Below the pieces are notes generated by a model. The model saw only the letters and a list, made by a program, of their open reading frames with translations, did not search any database and was not told the DNA's origin. A DNA stretch of 13,765 nucleotides. It comes from an uncultured bacterium (GTDB lineage: Bacteria; Bacillota; Clostridia; Lachnospirales; Lachnospiraceae). The stretch covers positions 1 to 13,765 of the forward strand of contig CAMNLO010000011.1 in NCBI GenBank assembly GCA_946543095.1. The letters are read 5' to 3'. Each line of letters starts with the position of its first letter. The stretch's first letter is position 1. Made by a program: the position numbers and the translations under genes. Positions 1-8,127 of this stretch are shown one piece after another.

Positions 1-116
1 ATAAAATACAGGGCCACGATGGCGCCGATCAGGGCCGCCAGGATGACCAGCATGACGATCAGGCCTGTGGGGACTTCGAGATAAATACCGGCAGCAAGGA
101 TCACGGGATAGCTCAT
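1..116 (-). CDS. Partial small membrane protein of unknown function (truncated by window edge)
   Basis: An open frame starts at ATG 116-114 and runs off the left edge, so only the first 38 codons are visible. The start is supported by a GGAGG Shine-Dalgarno on the minus strand (about 128-132), some 10 nt upstream. The peptide begins MSYPVILAAGIYLEV and continues into a strongly hydrophobic stretch (about residues 17-37, rich in L, I, V and A), which looks like a transmembrane helix. I do not recognise the family. It is transcribed divergently from the FKBP-like lipoprotein gene, with about 200 nt of AT-rich spacer between the two starts. It may be a short membrane protein or the N-terminus of a longer one. 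Confidence 0.6.
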   Translation of the reverse strand, partial: MSYPVILAAGIYLEVPTGLIVMLVILAALIGAIVALYF

Positions 117-205
117 ATGAAAAATTCCTCCGAAAAGACAATATGAAACCGGTTTATTTAGGTCATAACTCGAATTACTATACCACAGCCCATTTAAATT
201 TACCA

Positions 206-234
206 TGGATTTTTTCGCATATAATAAGTATAAT
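206..234 (+). promoter_or_regulatory. Putative sigma-A promoter for the FKBP-like lipoprotein gene
   Basis: A perfect -10 hexamer TATAAT at 229-234 lies 17 bp downstream of a weak -35 (TGGATT, 206-211, 3 of 6 matches to consensus) in an AT-rich spacer. The predicted start near 241 gives a leader of about 80 nt containing a small TGTG/CACA hairpin. The -10 is convincing; the -35 is not. Confidence 0.45.
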
Positions 235-324
235 GTCATATTGGGTCAAAAACTCATGTGTGCTGCGACACAGGCATTTGGGATTTTTATGATATTTATC
301 ACAGGATAAAGGGAGGAAATGACA

Positions 325-1464
325 GTGAGGAATACTGTAAAACGGATTTTTGCGCCGATTCTTCTGGCGGCGGTGCTGACGGCCTGCGGAAGCGCCGGAG
401 CCGCTGCGGAGAGCTTTGACCTTTCGAGCGCGGATCTTTCGAAGCTGGTGACCCTGGGGGATTACAAAAACCTGGCGGTGACCGTAACGGAAAAAGCAGC
501 GGTAACGGACGAGGAGGTCCAGAACGAATACGACGCAAAGGTGTCCGAGATCCAGAACGAGGGAGAGCAGATCACGGAAGGGACCGTCAAGGACGGTGAC
601 ACCGTAAACATCGATTTTGAGGGCAAGAAGGACGGCGTGGCCTTTGACGGCGGCACCGCCCAGGGCTACCAGCTGGTCATCGGCTCCGGCAGCTTTATCC
701 CCGGCTTTGAATCCGGGCTCATCGGCGTGAACGTGGGGGAGACCGTGGACTTAAACCTGACCTTCCCCGAGGACTACGGCTCCGCGGAGCTGGCGGGACA
801 GGACGTGGTGTTCACAGTCACTGTGAACTCCATCGTAAACACGATCTCAGAGGTCACGGACGCCCAGGCGGGGCAGATCGCCGAAGGGGCTTCGACCCTG
901 GAAGAAGCGAAGAGCAAGCTTCGGGAAAAGATGGAGGCCGACGCGGAGAAGAGCTATCAGGAGATCTTAAGCAATACGATCCAGAGCGAGCTGGTGAACG
1001 TGTCCCAGTTCCAGAAGGTGCCGGAGAGCTTTGCAAAGGACTGCGCGGATCTTCTGATGAATGAGTACACCAGGATCGCCGAGAGCTACGGCATGAGCGT
1101 CCAGGCCTATGCCGCCAATGTGTATAACCTGGACACCGCCACCTTTAACGCAAGAGTGCAGGAATGGGGCGAGGATGCCGCGAAGCAGGCCATTGCCTAT
1201 CAGGCCCTGGCCAATGCGGAGGGCATCACTGTTTCCGATGCGGATGTGCAGGCCCAGCTTTCCGCCGTCCGGGATGAGAACGAGTATTCCGGCGGGCTGG
1301 TGGACCTTCTGAAGTATTCCGGAGACGCCGCCAATGTGCGCACCGGGCTGATGATGGAGAAGGTGAACGAGTATCTGAAGGGGGTGGCAAAGATCACCAA
1401 CGAGCCGGTGAACACCGAGCCGGCAGCGGAAGAGGCACCTGCGGAAGAGGCACCAGCAGAGTAA
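325..1464 (+). CDS. FKBP-type peptidyl-prolyl isomerase lipoprotein, trigger-factor-like
   Basis: This is probably an extracytoplasmic foldase/chaperone anchored to the outer face of the membrane. I chose GTG at 325 rather than ATG at 319. GGAGG (312-316) is 8 nt from the GTG but only 2 nt from the ATG, and both are in frame. The 379-residue product starts with a basic n-region and a hydrophobic stretch ending in the lipobox LTAC (Cys21), so signal peptidase II cleavage is expected. Residues about 88-170 form an FKBP domain ([30 protein letters not shown]). Residues about 175-355 are a helical region like the trigger factor C-terminal domain. The ribosome-binding N-domain of cytosolic trigger factor is absent. 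The C-terminus is a low-complexity acidic tail with EEAPA repeats. It ends 47 nt before asnS, so co-transcription is possible. The family assignment is firm; the substrate is unknown. Confidence 0.88.
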   Translation: MRNTVKRIFAPILLAAVLTACGSAGAAAESFDLSSADLSKLVTLGDYKNLAVTVTEKAAVTDEEVQNEYDAKVSEIQNEGEQITEGTVKDGDTVNIDFEGKKDGVAFDGGTAQGYQLVIGSGSFIPGFESGLIGVNVGETVDLNLTFPEDYGSAELAGQDVVFTVTVNSIVNTISEVTDAQAGQIAEGASTLEEAKSKLREKMEADAEKSYQEILSNTIQSELVNVSQFQKVPESFAKDCADLLMNEYTRIAESYGMSVQAYAANVYNLDTATFNARVQEWGEDAAKQAIAYQALANAEGITVSDADVQAQLSAVRDENEYSGGLVDLLKYSGDAANVRTGLMMEKVNEYLKGVAKITNEPVNTEPAAEEAPAEEAPAE

Positions 1465-1511
1465 ACAGCCACACTATGCTTAATAGAAAGAAAGGAATAG
1501 AAAGAAACAGT

Positions 1512-2903
1512 ATGGAACATACCGAGATCCGCGCGATCTTTCGCGCACCGGAAGAGTACTACGACAAAGAAGTGACCTTATGCGGGTGGCTGAAATCCAA
1601 CCGCGATCAGAAAAACTTCGGATTTATGATGCTGTCCGACGGCAGCTTCTTTACACCGCTCCAGGTGGTGTATCACAGCACCATGGCAAATTTCGACGAG
1701 ATCTGCCACCTGGGGGTGGGCAGTGCCGTAACGGTAAAGGGGAAGATCCTTCACACCCCGGAGGCAAAGCAGGATTTTGAGCTGCAGGCGGAGGAGGTCC
1801 GCGTGGACGGCGTGGCAGGATCCGACTATCCCCTGCAGAAAAAGCGCCACACCTTCGAGTATTTAAGGACGCTGGGGCATCTCCGCCCCCGCACCAACAC
1901 CTTCCAGGCGGTGTTCAGGATCCGCTCCATGGTGGCCTACGCCATTCATCAGTTCTTTCAGGACCTGGGCTTTGTGTACGTGCACACGCCCATCATCACC
2001 TCCTCCGACGCGGAAGGGGCCGGGGAGATGTTCCAGGTCACCACGCTGGACTTAAATGATGTTCCGAAGCTTCCGGAGGGCGGGGTGGATTACTCTCAGG
2101 ATTTCTTCGGCAGGCCCGTGAATCTGACGGTTTCCGGCCAGCTGAATGTGGAGGCCTTCTGCATGGCCTTCGGGAAGGTGTACACCTTCGGGCCCACCTT
2201 CCGGGCAGAGCATTCCAATACCACAAGGCATGCGGCGGAGTTCTGGATGATCGAGCCGGAGATCGCCTTTGCGGACTTAAACGACAATATGGCCTGTGCG
2301 GAAGCCATGCTGAAATACATTATCAACTACTGCCTGGACAATGCTCCCGAGGAAATGAAGTTCTTCAACGACATGATCGACAAGGGGCTTCTGGAGCGGC
2401 TCCACAATGTGGTGGAGAACGATTTCGGCAGGATCACGTACACGGAAGCCATCAATATCCTTACGGAGCACAACGCGGAATTCGACTATCCGGTGCACTG
2501 GGGCAGCGATATCCAGACGGAGCATGAGAGATATCTGACGGAGAAGGTCTTCGGGAAGCCCGTGTTCGTGACGGATTATCCGGCGGAGATCAAGGCCTTT
2601 TACATGAAGCAGAATCCGGACGGGAAGACTGTGGCGGCCATGGACTGCCTGGTGCCCGGCATCGGGGAGATCATCGGGGGAAGCCAGCGTGAAGAGGACT
2701 TCGACAAGCTGATGAACCGCATCAATGAGCTTGGCTTAAACGCCGGGGATTACGAGTTCTACACGGATCTGAGGAAGTACGGCACCGTGGTCCACAGCGG
2801 CTTCGGACTGGGCTTCGAGAGAATGGTGATGTATGTGACGGGTATGGCGAATATCCGGGATGTGCTGCCGTATCCCCGCACTGTGGGTACCTGTGAATTC
2901 TGA
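1512..2903 (+). CDS. asnS: Asparaginyl-tRNA synthetase
   Basis: A class IIb synthetase that charges tRNA-Asn with asparagine in the cytosol. I chose the start at 1512 ([10 protein letters not shown]) over the in-frame ATG at 1476, because the 12 extra residues ([12 protein letters not shown]) do not look like part of the family. The only Shine-Dalgarno-like stretch (AAAGGAA, 1491-1497) fits 1512 loosely. The 463-aa length matches bacterial AsnRS (E. coli has 466). Residues 1-105 form the OB-fold anticodon-binding domain ([14 protein letters not shown]). Motif 1 is near 136-160, motif 2 near 226-249 ([20 protein letters not shown]), and motif 3 near 430-457 ([12 protein letters not shown]). 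The product ends in CEF, like the xEF end of AsnRS. Nothing appears broken. A palindromic repeat begins 11 nt after the stop. Confidence 0.97.
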   Translation: MEHTEIRAIFRAPEEYYDKEVTLCGWLKSNRDQKNFGFMMLSDGSFFTPLQVVYHSTMANFDEICHLGVGSAVTVKGKILHTPEAKQDFELQAEEVRVDGVAGSDYPLQKKRHTFEYLRTLGHLRPRTNTFQAVFRIRSMVAYAIHQFFQDLGFVYVHTPIITSSDAEGAGEMFQVTTLDLNDVPKLPEGGVDYSQDFFGRPVNLTVSGQLNVEAFCMAFGKVYTFGPTFRAEHSNTTRHAAEFWMIEPEIAFADLNDNMACAEAMLKYIINYCLDNAPEEMKFFNDMIDKGLLERLHNVVENDFGRITYTEAINILTEHNAEFDYPVHWGSDIQTEHERYLTEKVFGKPVFVTDYPAEIKAFYMKQNPDGKTVAAMDCLVPGIGEIIGGSQREEDFDKLMNRINELGLNAGDYEFYTDLRKYGTVVHSGFGLGFERMVMYVTGMANIRDVLPYPRTVGTCEF

Positions 2904-2914
2904 TCATGTATTAA

Positions 2915-2941
2915 GGAAACGCTTTCATCAGCGTTTCCCTA
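2915..2941 (+). repeat. Palindromic repeat, copy 1 (downstream of asnS)
   Basis: The arms GGAAACGCT (2915-2923) and AGCGTTTCC (2930-2938) pair perfectly around the loop TTCATC. The 27 nt from 2915 to 2941 are identical to 5778-5804 downstream of pfp. It begins 11 nt after the asnS stop. There is no run of T after the hairpin, so it is not a canonical terminator, though it could act as an mRNA 3' end stabiliser. Confidence 0.85.
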
Positions 2942-3042
2942 GGAGTCCTTCCTTGTCACACAGCACCGGGGCTGGGTTGATCGTGAGGATGCGGTGGTTA
3001 TCACAGACGCATGAAAAGGGGTTTGATAATAGAACCGGCTAA

Positions 3043-4308
3043 ATGGGAAGAAGTCGCCTTGGACAACTGAACAGGATAAGGAAGTGCATCGCGATATTTG
3101 CCGTGGTCCCGATGGTGGCGGCGATGCTGGCGGGGGCGGTGTTGCCGGCCCGTGCCGACAAGATCAGCGACCTGCAGAATCAGCAGAAGGAGCACCAGAA
3201 CCAGCTGAGCTCGGTGCAGGGGCAGATCTCGGATCTGGAGGATGAGCAGTCGATCATCGAGGAGGAGATCCAGGATGTGAACGCGGAGCTCATCAACCTG
3301 ATGACGGGGATCTCCCTCCTGGAGGACCAGATCAGCGAGACGGAGGCCCAGATCGTCATCAAGGGCGAGGAGCTGGAGGCCGCGAAGCAGGCCTATGCCG
3401 ACGCCGTGAAGCGGGAGCAGGAGGAATACGAGGCCATGAAGGTCCGTATCCGCTATATGTACGAGCGGGGGGACGAGAGCTATCTGAACATCTTCATGGG
3501 AGCCGCGTCCTTCGGAGACCTGCTCACCCGGGCCGAGTACATCGAGCAGCTCTATGAATACGACAGAAAGCTCCTGACGGAATATCAGGAGACCACGAAG
3601 CTGGTGGCACAGCTCAGAGACCAGGTGGACCGGGAAAAAGCAGAGCTTGAGGAAACGGAAGCCTCCCTCCAGGCGGATAAGAGCGAGCTGGTGGAGGAGC
3701 AGAAGGAGCTGAATTCCGTAAAGAGCCGCTTGAAAGCCGAGTCCGACGCCTACGAGGATAAGATCCGGCAGGCGGAGGCTCTGGCCAGCCAGTATAAAAA
3801 ACAGATCGCCGCGGAGAACGCGGAGATCAAACGCCTGCAGGAGGAGGAGCGGAAACGCCGCCAGGCGGAGGCCGCGGCAAAGGCCGCATCCAATCCCAAT
3901 CCCACCACCGCCTCCGGGAGAAAGGTGGACACCTCCGTGATCCAGAATTCCGCGGGCTCGGATCTGGGCAAGAAGATCGCCATGTACGGCTGCCAGTATG
4001 TGGGAAATCCCTATGTGGCCGGCGGTACCAGTTTGACCAACGGAGCGGACTGCTCCGGCTTTACCTGGCGGATCTACAGTGATTTCGGCTATTCCATTCC
4101 CCGCAATTCCACGGGGCAGCGCAGCGCCGGCGTGGCGGTGGGGTCTTTGGCGGAGGCCCAGCCCGGCGATATCATCTGTTATCCGGGCCATGTGGGCTTA
4201 TATATCGGAGGGGGGCTTATCGTCCACGCCTCCACGGAGCGCACGGGTATCAAGATCTCAAACGCGAATTACCGCGGGATCTCAGCCATAAGAAGGATCA
4301 TCAAGTAG
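3043..4308 (+). CDS. Secreted coiled-coil NlpC/P60 peptidoglycan hydrolase (PcsB/CwlO-like)
   Basis: A likely D,L-endopeptidase that cuts peptidoglycan stem peptides during growth or division. The 421-residue product has a basic N-terminus, a hydrophobic signal segment (about 16-33) and a probable signal peptidase I site (ARA, after about residue 38). A long coiled coil (about 40-275) includes the PcsB/CwlO-type patch around 134-170 (MYERGDESYLNIFMGA, SFGDLLTRAEYI). An Ala/Pro/Thr linker follows, then an NlpC/P60 domain (about 303-421) with catalytic Cys337 (ADCSGF), His383 (PGHVGLYIG) and His395 (IVHAS), all intact. In PcsB and CwlO relatives the coiled coil is known to restrain the enzyme and couple it to FtsEX. 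A partner is not visible here. The start is uncertain: ATG 3043 has no close Shine-Dalgarno (AAGGGG lies more than 20 nt away), and I found no better in-frame start before the signal peptide. Confidence 0.9.
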   Translation: MGRSRLGQLNRIRKCIAIFAVVPMVAAMLAGAVLPARADKISDLQNQQKEHQNQLSSVQGQISDLEDEQSIIEEEIQDVNAELINLMTGISLLEDQISETEAQIVIKGEELEAAKQAYADAVKREQEEYEAMKVRIRYMYERGDESYLNIFMGAASFGDLLTRAEYIEQLYEYDRKLLTEYQETTKLVAQLRDQVDREKAELEETEASLQADKSELVEEQKELNSVKSRLKAESDAYEDKIRQAEALASQYKKQIAAENAEIKRLQEEERKRRQAEAAAKAASNPNPTTASGRKVDTSVIQNSAGSDLGKKIAMYGCQYVGNPYVAGGTSLTNGADCSGFTWRIYSDFGYSIPRNSTGQRSAGVAVGSLAEAQPGDIICYPGHVGLYIGGGLIVHASTERTGIKISNANYRGISAIRRIIK

Positions 4309-4446
4309 AGAGGAAAGGAGGTCCGTCCTGCCATGGAAAGGAGCAGCCGACATGATTGTCGGACTCTGACCGGAAAGCTGGGACGAAGAAAAGATCAACG
4401 ATTATATGAGGAAAAATCGCGAGAAACAGCAGGAGAGGAGAAGGAT

Positions 4447-5673
4447 ATGAAAAAGATCATAGTTGGACAATCAGGCGGACCCACCTCCGTCATCAATTCA
4501 TCACTGGCGGGTGTTTATAAGACCGCAAGGGACATCGGCGTGGAGACGGTCTTCGGCATGCGCAACGGCATCCAGGGCTTTCTGGAGGAGCGTATCGTGG
4601 ATATGGGGCAGTATGTCAGGAATGACCTGGACGTCGAGCTGCTGCGCCGCACTCCTTCCTCCTATCTGGGCAGCTGCCGCTACAAGCTGCCGGAGATCAA
4701 GGGGAATGAGGCACTCTACGATAAGATCTTCGATATCTTAAAGAAAAACGACATCGACGCCTTCTTCTATATCGGCGGCAACGATTCCATGGACACCATT
4801 GCGAAGCTTTCCGCCTACGGAAAGGAGAAGGGCTCCGATATCCGCTTTATGGGGGTTCCCAAGACCATCGACAATGACCTTGCCATTACGGACCACACCC
4901 CCGGCTTCGGCTCCGCCGCCAAGTTCATCGCGGCCATGACAAAGGAGCTGGTCCGGGACAGCCTGGTGTATGATATCGAGCAGGTCACCGTGGTGGAGAT
5001 CATGGGCAGAAACGCCGGCTGGCTCACCGCCTCCGCAGTGCTGGCTAAGGGCGACGACAACGAAGGCCCGGATCTGATCTATCTGCCGGAGCTGGACTTT
5101 GACCCGAAGGCTTTTACGGAAAAGATCAGGGAGATCCAGAAGGGCGGCAAGAAGAGCGTTGTTGCCTGCGTTTCCGAGGGCATCCATCTGGCAGACGGCA
5201 AGTATGTTTTCGAAATGGGCTCCCACACGGATTTCGTGGATTCCTTCGGCCACAAGCAGCTTTCCGGCACCGCGGCCTTCCTGTCCAATATGCTGTCGGC
5301 GGAGCTGGGCTGCAAGACCAGGAGCATCGAGTTTTCCGCCCTGCAGCGCTGTGGCGCCCATCTGGCCTCCTACACGGATAATAAGGAAGCCTTCAATGTG
5401 GGCGGAGCCGCCGTTAAGGCTGCTTCGGAAGGGGAGACGGGAAAGGTCATCCTTCTGGAGAGAGCCTCCGATGATCCCTATGTGTGTGCCCTTGGACGCC
5501 ATGACGTGAATGATATCGCCAATGTGGAGAAAAAGGTCCCCATGGAGTGGATTACAAACGGGGGCACCTTCATCAGCAATGATTTTGTGAGATACGCTTC
5601 CCCGCTGATCGAAGGAGAAGTCAGCCCCATCATGGTGGGAGGCAAGCCGGCCCACCTGGTGCTGCCGAAATAA
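4447..5673 (+). CDS. pfp: 6-phosphofructokinase, pyrophosphate-type by active-site residues
   Basis: Converts fructose-6-phosphate to fructose-1,6-bisphosphate in glycolysis. ATG 4447 gives 408 aa starting MKKIIVGQSGGPTSVIN, the expected N-terminal phosphate-binding strand and loop. An AGGAGAGGAG Shine-Dalgarno ends 6 nt upstream. Key residues are GGNDS (110-114) with Asp113 at the position that is Gly in ATP-dependent enzymes, and PKTIDND (138-144) with Lys139 followed by catalytic Asp142. In this family the Asp/Lys pair is associated with PPi rather than ATP as phosphoryl donor, and with a reversible reaction. MGR (186-188) is the substrate-binding motif. An in-frame ATG at 4333 also has a strong Shine-Dalgarno and would add 38 charged residues; I think this is less likely. 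Donor choice is an inference from residues. A terminator follows 30 nt after the stop. Confidence 0.93.
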   Translation: MKKIIVGQSGGPTSVINSSLAGVYKTARDIGVETVFGMRNGIQGFLEERIVDMGQYVRNDLDVELLRRTPSSYLGSCRYKLPEIKGNEALYDKIFDILKKNDIDAFFYIGGNDSMDTIAKLSAYGKEKGSDIRFMGVPKTIDNDLAITDHTPGFGSAAKFIAAMTKELVRDSLVYDIEQVTVVEIMGRNAGWLTASAVLAKGDDNEGPDLIYLPELDFDPKAFTEKIREIQKGGKKSVVACVSEGIHLADGKYVFEMGSHTDFVDSFGHKQLSGTAAFLSNMLSAELGCKTRSIEFSALQRCGAHLASYTDNKEAFNVGGAAVKAASEGETGKVILLERASDDPYVCALGRHDVNDIANVEKKVPMEWITNGGTFISNDFVRYASPLIEGEVSPIMVGGKPAHLVLPK

Positions 5674-5702
5674 GGATCCCGCGGCAGCTGATGCAGACAG
5701 TG

Positions 5703-5743
5703 AAACTCCGGCGGCAGCCGTCAGGGCTGTCCCGGAGTTTTTT
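5703..5743 (+). terminator. Rho-independent terminator after pfp
   Basis: The arms AAACTCCGG (5703-5711) and CCGGAGTTT (5732-5740) pair over 9 bp. An inner stem CAGCC/GGCTG stacks on them, and a run of six T follows (5738-5743). It lies 30 nt after the pfp stop and should separate pfp from the downstream cyclase. Confidence 0.9.
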
Positions 5744-5776
5744 GCTGGTGCGTTCGGTCTGTCACGCACTCTGCGG

Positions 5777-5804
5777 GGGAAACGCTTTCATCAGCGTTTC
5801 CCTA
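5777..5804 (+). repeat. Palindromic repeat, copy 2 (between pfp terminator and cyclase)
   Basis: The arms GGGAAACGCT (5777-5786) and AGCGTTTCCC (5793-5802) pair over 10 bp around the loop TTCATC. It is identical over 27 nt to copy 1 and lies in the same orientation, about 100 nt after the pfp stop and beyond the terminator. Confidence 0.85.
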
Positions 5805-5807
5805 AGC

Positions 5808-5836
5808 TTGAAGAATCGGCAAAACAGATGTAAACT
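5808..5836 (+). promoter_or_regulatory. Possible promoter for the diguanylate cyclase gene
   Basis: TTGAAG (5808-5813) and TAAACT (5831-5836) are spaced by 17 bp, directly after palindromic repeat copy 2 and about 60 nt before the cyclase start. Each box matches consensus at 4 of 6 positions. A dedicated promoter is needed here if the pfp terminator is efficient. Confidence 0.35.
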
Positions 5837-5898
5837 CAATATAAGAATGCAAAGGCTTGTGTTTGTTTTGACGGATATACAGAGGACTGAAAAAGCAA

Positions 5899-7905
5899 AT
5901 GATATACTCAATGGTTCCGGCATCACTTCTGATCATAAACCTGATATTAAACCGGGAATCACTGAAGGATTTCGGATTCAGAGAAAAAGGCCAGACTGAG
6001 AAAAGGCTGGTAACGGTACGCTATAACCATTTCGTTCTTGCCGCAAGCTGCTACTTTTTCGTGGATATGTCCTGGGGGATCCTGTATGAGCACAGGGAGG
6101 TGCCGGGACTGTTTCCCATTATATATTCCCTGACTGTTTTGTATTTCATGTTCATGCTGGTGACCATGCTGACATGGACGCGGTATATCGTGGCATATCT
6201 GGACAAGAGCGGCCGCAGCAGCAATGCGCTGCTTTACGGTGTGTGGACAATGGTCGCCATCGGGCTGCTGTGCCTATTGTTCAACTGTTTTTTTCATTTC
6301 ATATTTTACTATAATGATGCCCACGAGTATATCGGGGAATCCGGCAGGTATCTCGCCTTTCTGCTTCAGATCGCCTTCTATACCGTGATCACCGCCTATA
6401 TGCTGACTGTGGCTCATAAGAGCACCGGGCGCCAGAAGGTGCGGTATGAAGCGGTGGCGGTGACAAGCCTGGTGCTGGGGGGATTTCTGATACTCCAGAT
6501 CTTATATGCCTTTCTCCCCTTTTACGCCATCGGGCTGATGATCGGGATCAGTCTGGCGCATTCCTTCGTGCAGTCCGGTGAAAAGCAGGAGAAGGAGATC
6601 CATGACCGCATCGCTTCCGCTATGGCGGAGGATTATGAAGCCATCTTCTACATCGAAATAGAATCCAGCGAATACCAGCTGTTCGCAAAAAGCCAGAAAT
6701 ATATGTCCATCAATGCAACGGCGGAGGGAAAGGATTTCTTTCGGGAGGTGCTGGATTCCATTGACGAATGCGTATATCCGGAAGACCGGGAATATGCAAA
6801 GAGCTTTTACGAGAAAGAGAAGATGCTGAAGAGCCTGGAGGGCAAGAGATCCTTTTCTTTCAAATACAGGGTCATGATAAAGGGGAAACCCAGGTTCTTC
6901 CTGTTCACGGTGATGCGTGAGAGCAATAATCAGTATCTGATCTTCTATGAAAAGGACATCGAAGATGAGCTGAATGCGGAGAAGGCACAGAAGGAGAATC
7001 AGAAAAAGACCATTACCTTCAGCCAGATCGCGGAAAGCCTGGCCTCCAACTATGACGAGGTCTATTATGTGGACATTGTGGATTCCTCCTATGTGTGCTA
7101 TCAGGTCAATAATCTCTACGGACAGCTGGAGATCAATAAAACCGGAGAGGATTTCTATAAAGAATGCATTCTCAATGTTCCGCAGGCGATCTACCGGCTG
7201 GACAGAGAGGCGGTGATGGATTTCGTGAACAGGGACAACATGATATCCGCCCTGGAAAACCACAGGATCTACAGCATCACCTACCGTATCCTGTCCTCCG
7301 GCAGGCCCAAGTACACCAGGATGACGGTCCGGAAGAGCAGCGACGGAACCCATTTTATCATCGGCGTGGAAAATGTGGATGACGAGGTCCGGAAGGAAAA
7401 ACAGCATCTGAAGGAGCTGAAGACCGAGAAGGAGCTGGCCAGGAGGGATGAACTGACGGGAGTCAAGAACAAGACCGCCTACAGGGAGCTGGAAGAAACC
7501 TTACAGGGAAACATGGACACCGGCATGGATTATCTCACCTTTGCGCTGGTGGTATGCGACACCAATAATCTCAAGCAGGTTAACGACACCCATGGACACG
7601 CGGCTGGAGACGAGTACATCAAGGAATCGGTGCGTCTTCTGTGTGATATTTTCGTGCACAGCCCCGTGTTCAGAGTGGGGGGCGATGAGTTTGTAGTGTT
7701 CCTCAGGGGCAACGATTACACGTCGAGACATGAGCTGATGGAGAAGCTGCGGAACCGGGTCCGGGAGAATGTGAAGGACGGGGAAGGCGTGATCATGGCC
7801 GCGGGAATGTCGGAATACAGGCCTGAGACCGACAGCTTTGTTTCGGAGGTATTTGAGCGGGCGGACAAGGAGATGTACGAGAACAAGCAGAGTTTAAAAT
7901 CTTAA
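5899..7905 (+). CDS. Membrane diguanylate cyclase with two tandem PAS-like repeats
   Basis: Expected to make cyclic di-GMP from two GTP at the membrane. The 668-aa protein has an N-terminal membrane region (to about residue 222) with six or seven hydrophobic helices. Two related sensor-like repeats follow (about 233-353 and 376-500), each with DYEAIFYI/NYDEVYYV, DFF or DFY, and a closing strand YRVMIKGKPRFF or YRILSSGRPKYT. A short charged coiled linker leads to a GGDEF domain (about 513-665). Nucleotide and metal residues are present: CDTNNLKQVNDTHGHAAGD (553-571) and GGDEF (594-598), so it looks active. The RxxD product-inhibition site expected just before GGDEF is absent. The start ATG 5899 has an AGAGGA 12 nt upstream; the in-frame ATG 5911 is an alternative. 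The signal sensed is unknown, and no phosphodiesterase or effector is nearby. Confidence 0.9.
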   Translation: MIYSMVPASLLIINLILNRESLKDFGFREKGQTEKRLVTVRYNHFVLAASCYFFVDMSWGILYEHREVPGLFPIIYSLTVLYFMFMLVTMLTWTRYIVAYLDKSGRSSNALLYGVWTMVAIGLLCLLFNCFFHFIFYYNDAHEYIGESGRYLAFLLQIAFYTVITAYMLTVAHKSTGRQKVRYEAVAVTSLVLGGFLILQILYAFLPFYAIGLMIGISLAHSFVQSGEKQEKEIHDRIASAMAEDYEAIFYIEIESSEYQLFAKSQKYMSINATAEGKDFFREVLDSIDECVYPEDREYAKSFYEKEKMLKSLEGKRSFSFKYRVMIKGKPRFFLFTVMRESNNQYLIFYEKDIEDELNAEKAQKENQKKTITFSQIAESLASNYDEVYYVDIVDSSYVCYQVNNLYGQLEINKTGEDFYKECILNVPQAIYRLDREAVMDFVNRDNMISALENHRIYSITYRILSSGRPKYTRMTVRKSSDGTHFIIGVENVDDEVRKEKQHLKELKTEKELARRDELTGVKNKTAYRELEETLQGNMDTGMDYLTFALVVCDTNNLKQVNDTHGHAAGDEYIKESVRLLCDIFVHSPVFRVGGDEFVVFLRGNDYTSRHELMEKLRNRVRENVKDGEGVIMAAGMSEYRPETDSFVSEVFERADKEMYENKQSLKS

Positions 7906-7944
7906 AAGAAGAATGGATTTTCTCAAGAAAAATAGGAATGATTT

Positions 7945-7988
7945 TTCTCAAGAAAAAAAAGCGCGTAAGCGCTTTTTTTTCTTGAGAA
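7945..7988. terminator. Bidirectional terminator between cyclase and ftsH
   Basis: A perfect inverted repeat with 20-bp arms (7945-7964 and 7969-7988) closes on the loop GTAA. Each arm carries an A8 or T8 run next to GCGC, so on either strand a GC stem is followed by eight T. It serves the convergent cyclase (ends 7905) and ftsH (ends 8128). The outer part of the left arm is repeated just upstream at 7918-7932. Confidence 0.93.
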
Positions 7989-8127
7989 GGTATTTCTTTG
8001 GGGTATAACAAATGTATTGGGGGGTACGGCTATTATACTAACACCATCCCGTATCCGCCGCAATCCGCGGATTTCATCAAAATATCAAACAAATGCCTTC
8101 GTTTTCTGTTCATTTTATACAATTTCT

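Noticed and set aside
3001..4191. A 396-codon minus-strand open frame opposite the NlpC/P60 gene
   Set aside because: Leu/His/Arg-rich antisense of a coiled-coil gene with a clear signal peptide and catalytic domain on the other strand. No domain and no ribosome binding site seen.
4347..4362. Hairpin CCGACA-TGAT-TGTCGG in the pfp leader as a terminator or riboswitch
   Set aside because: Only 6 bp with no T-run and no surrounding conserved structure; likely chance.
4738..5769. A 343-codon minus-strand open frame opposite pfp
   Set aside because: It runs through the pfp terminator and opposite a well-conserved enzyme; its composition is antisense-like.
6502..7407. A 301-codon minus-strand open frame opposite the cyclase
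   Set aside because: Antisense of the PAS-like repeats, with no plausible start signal or family features.
8062..8073. Perfect 12-bp palindrome AATCCGCGGATT downstream of ftsH
   Set aside because: Short, no loop, no promoter placed over it, and no second copy seen; not enough to call a site.
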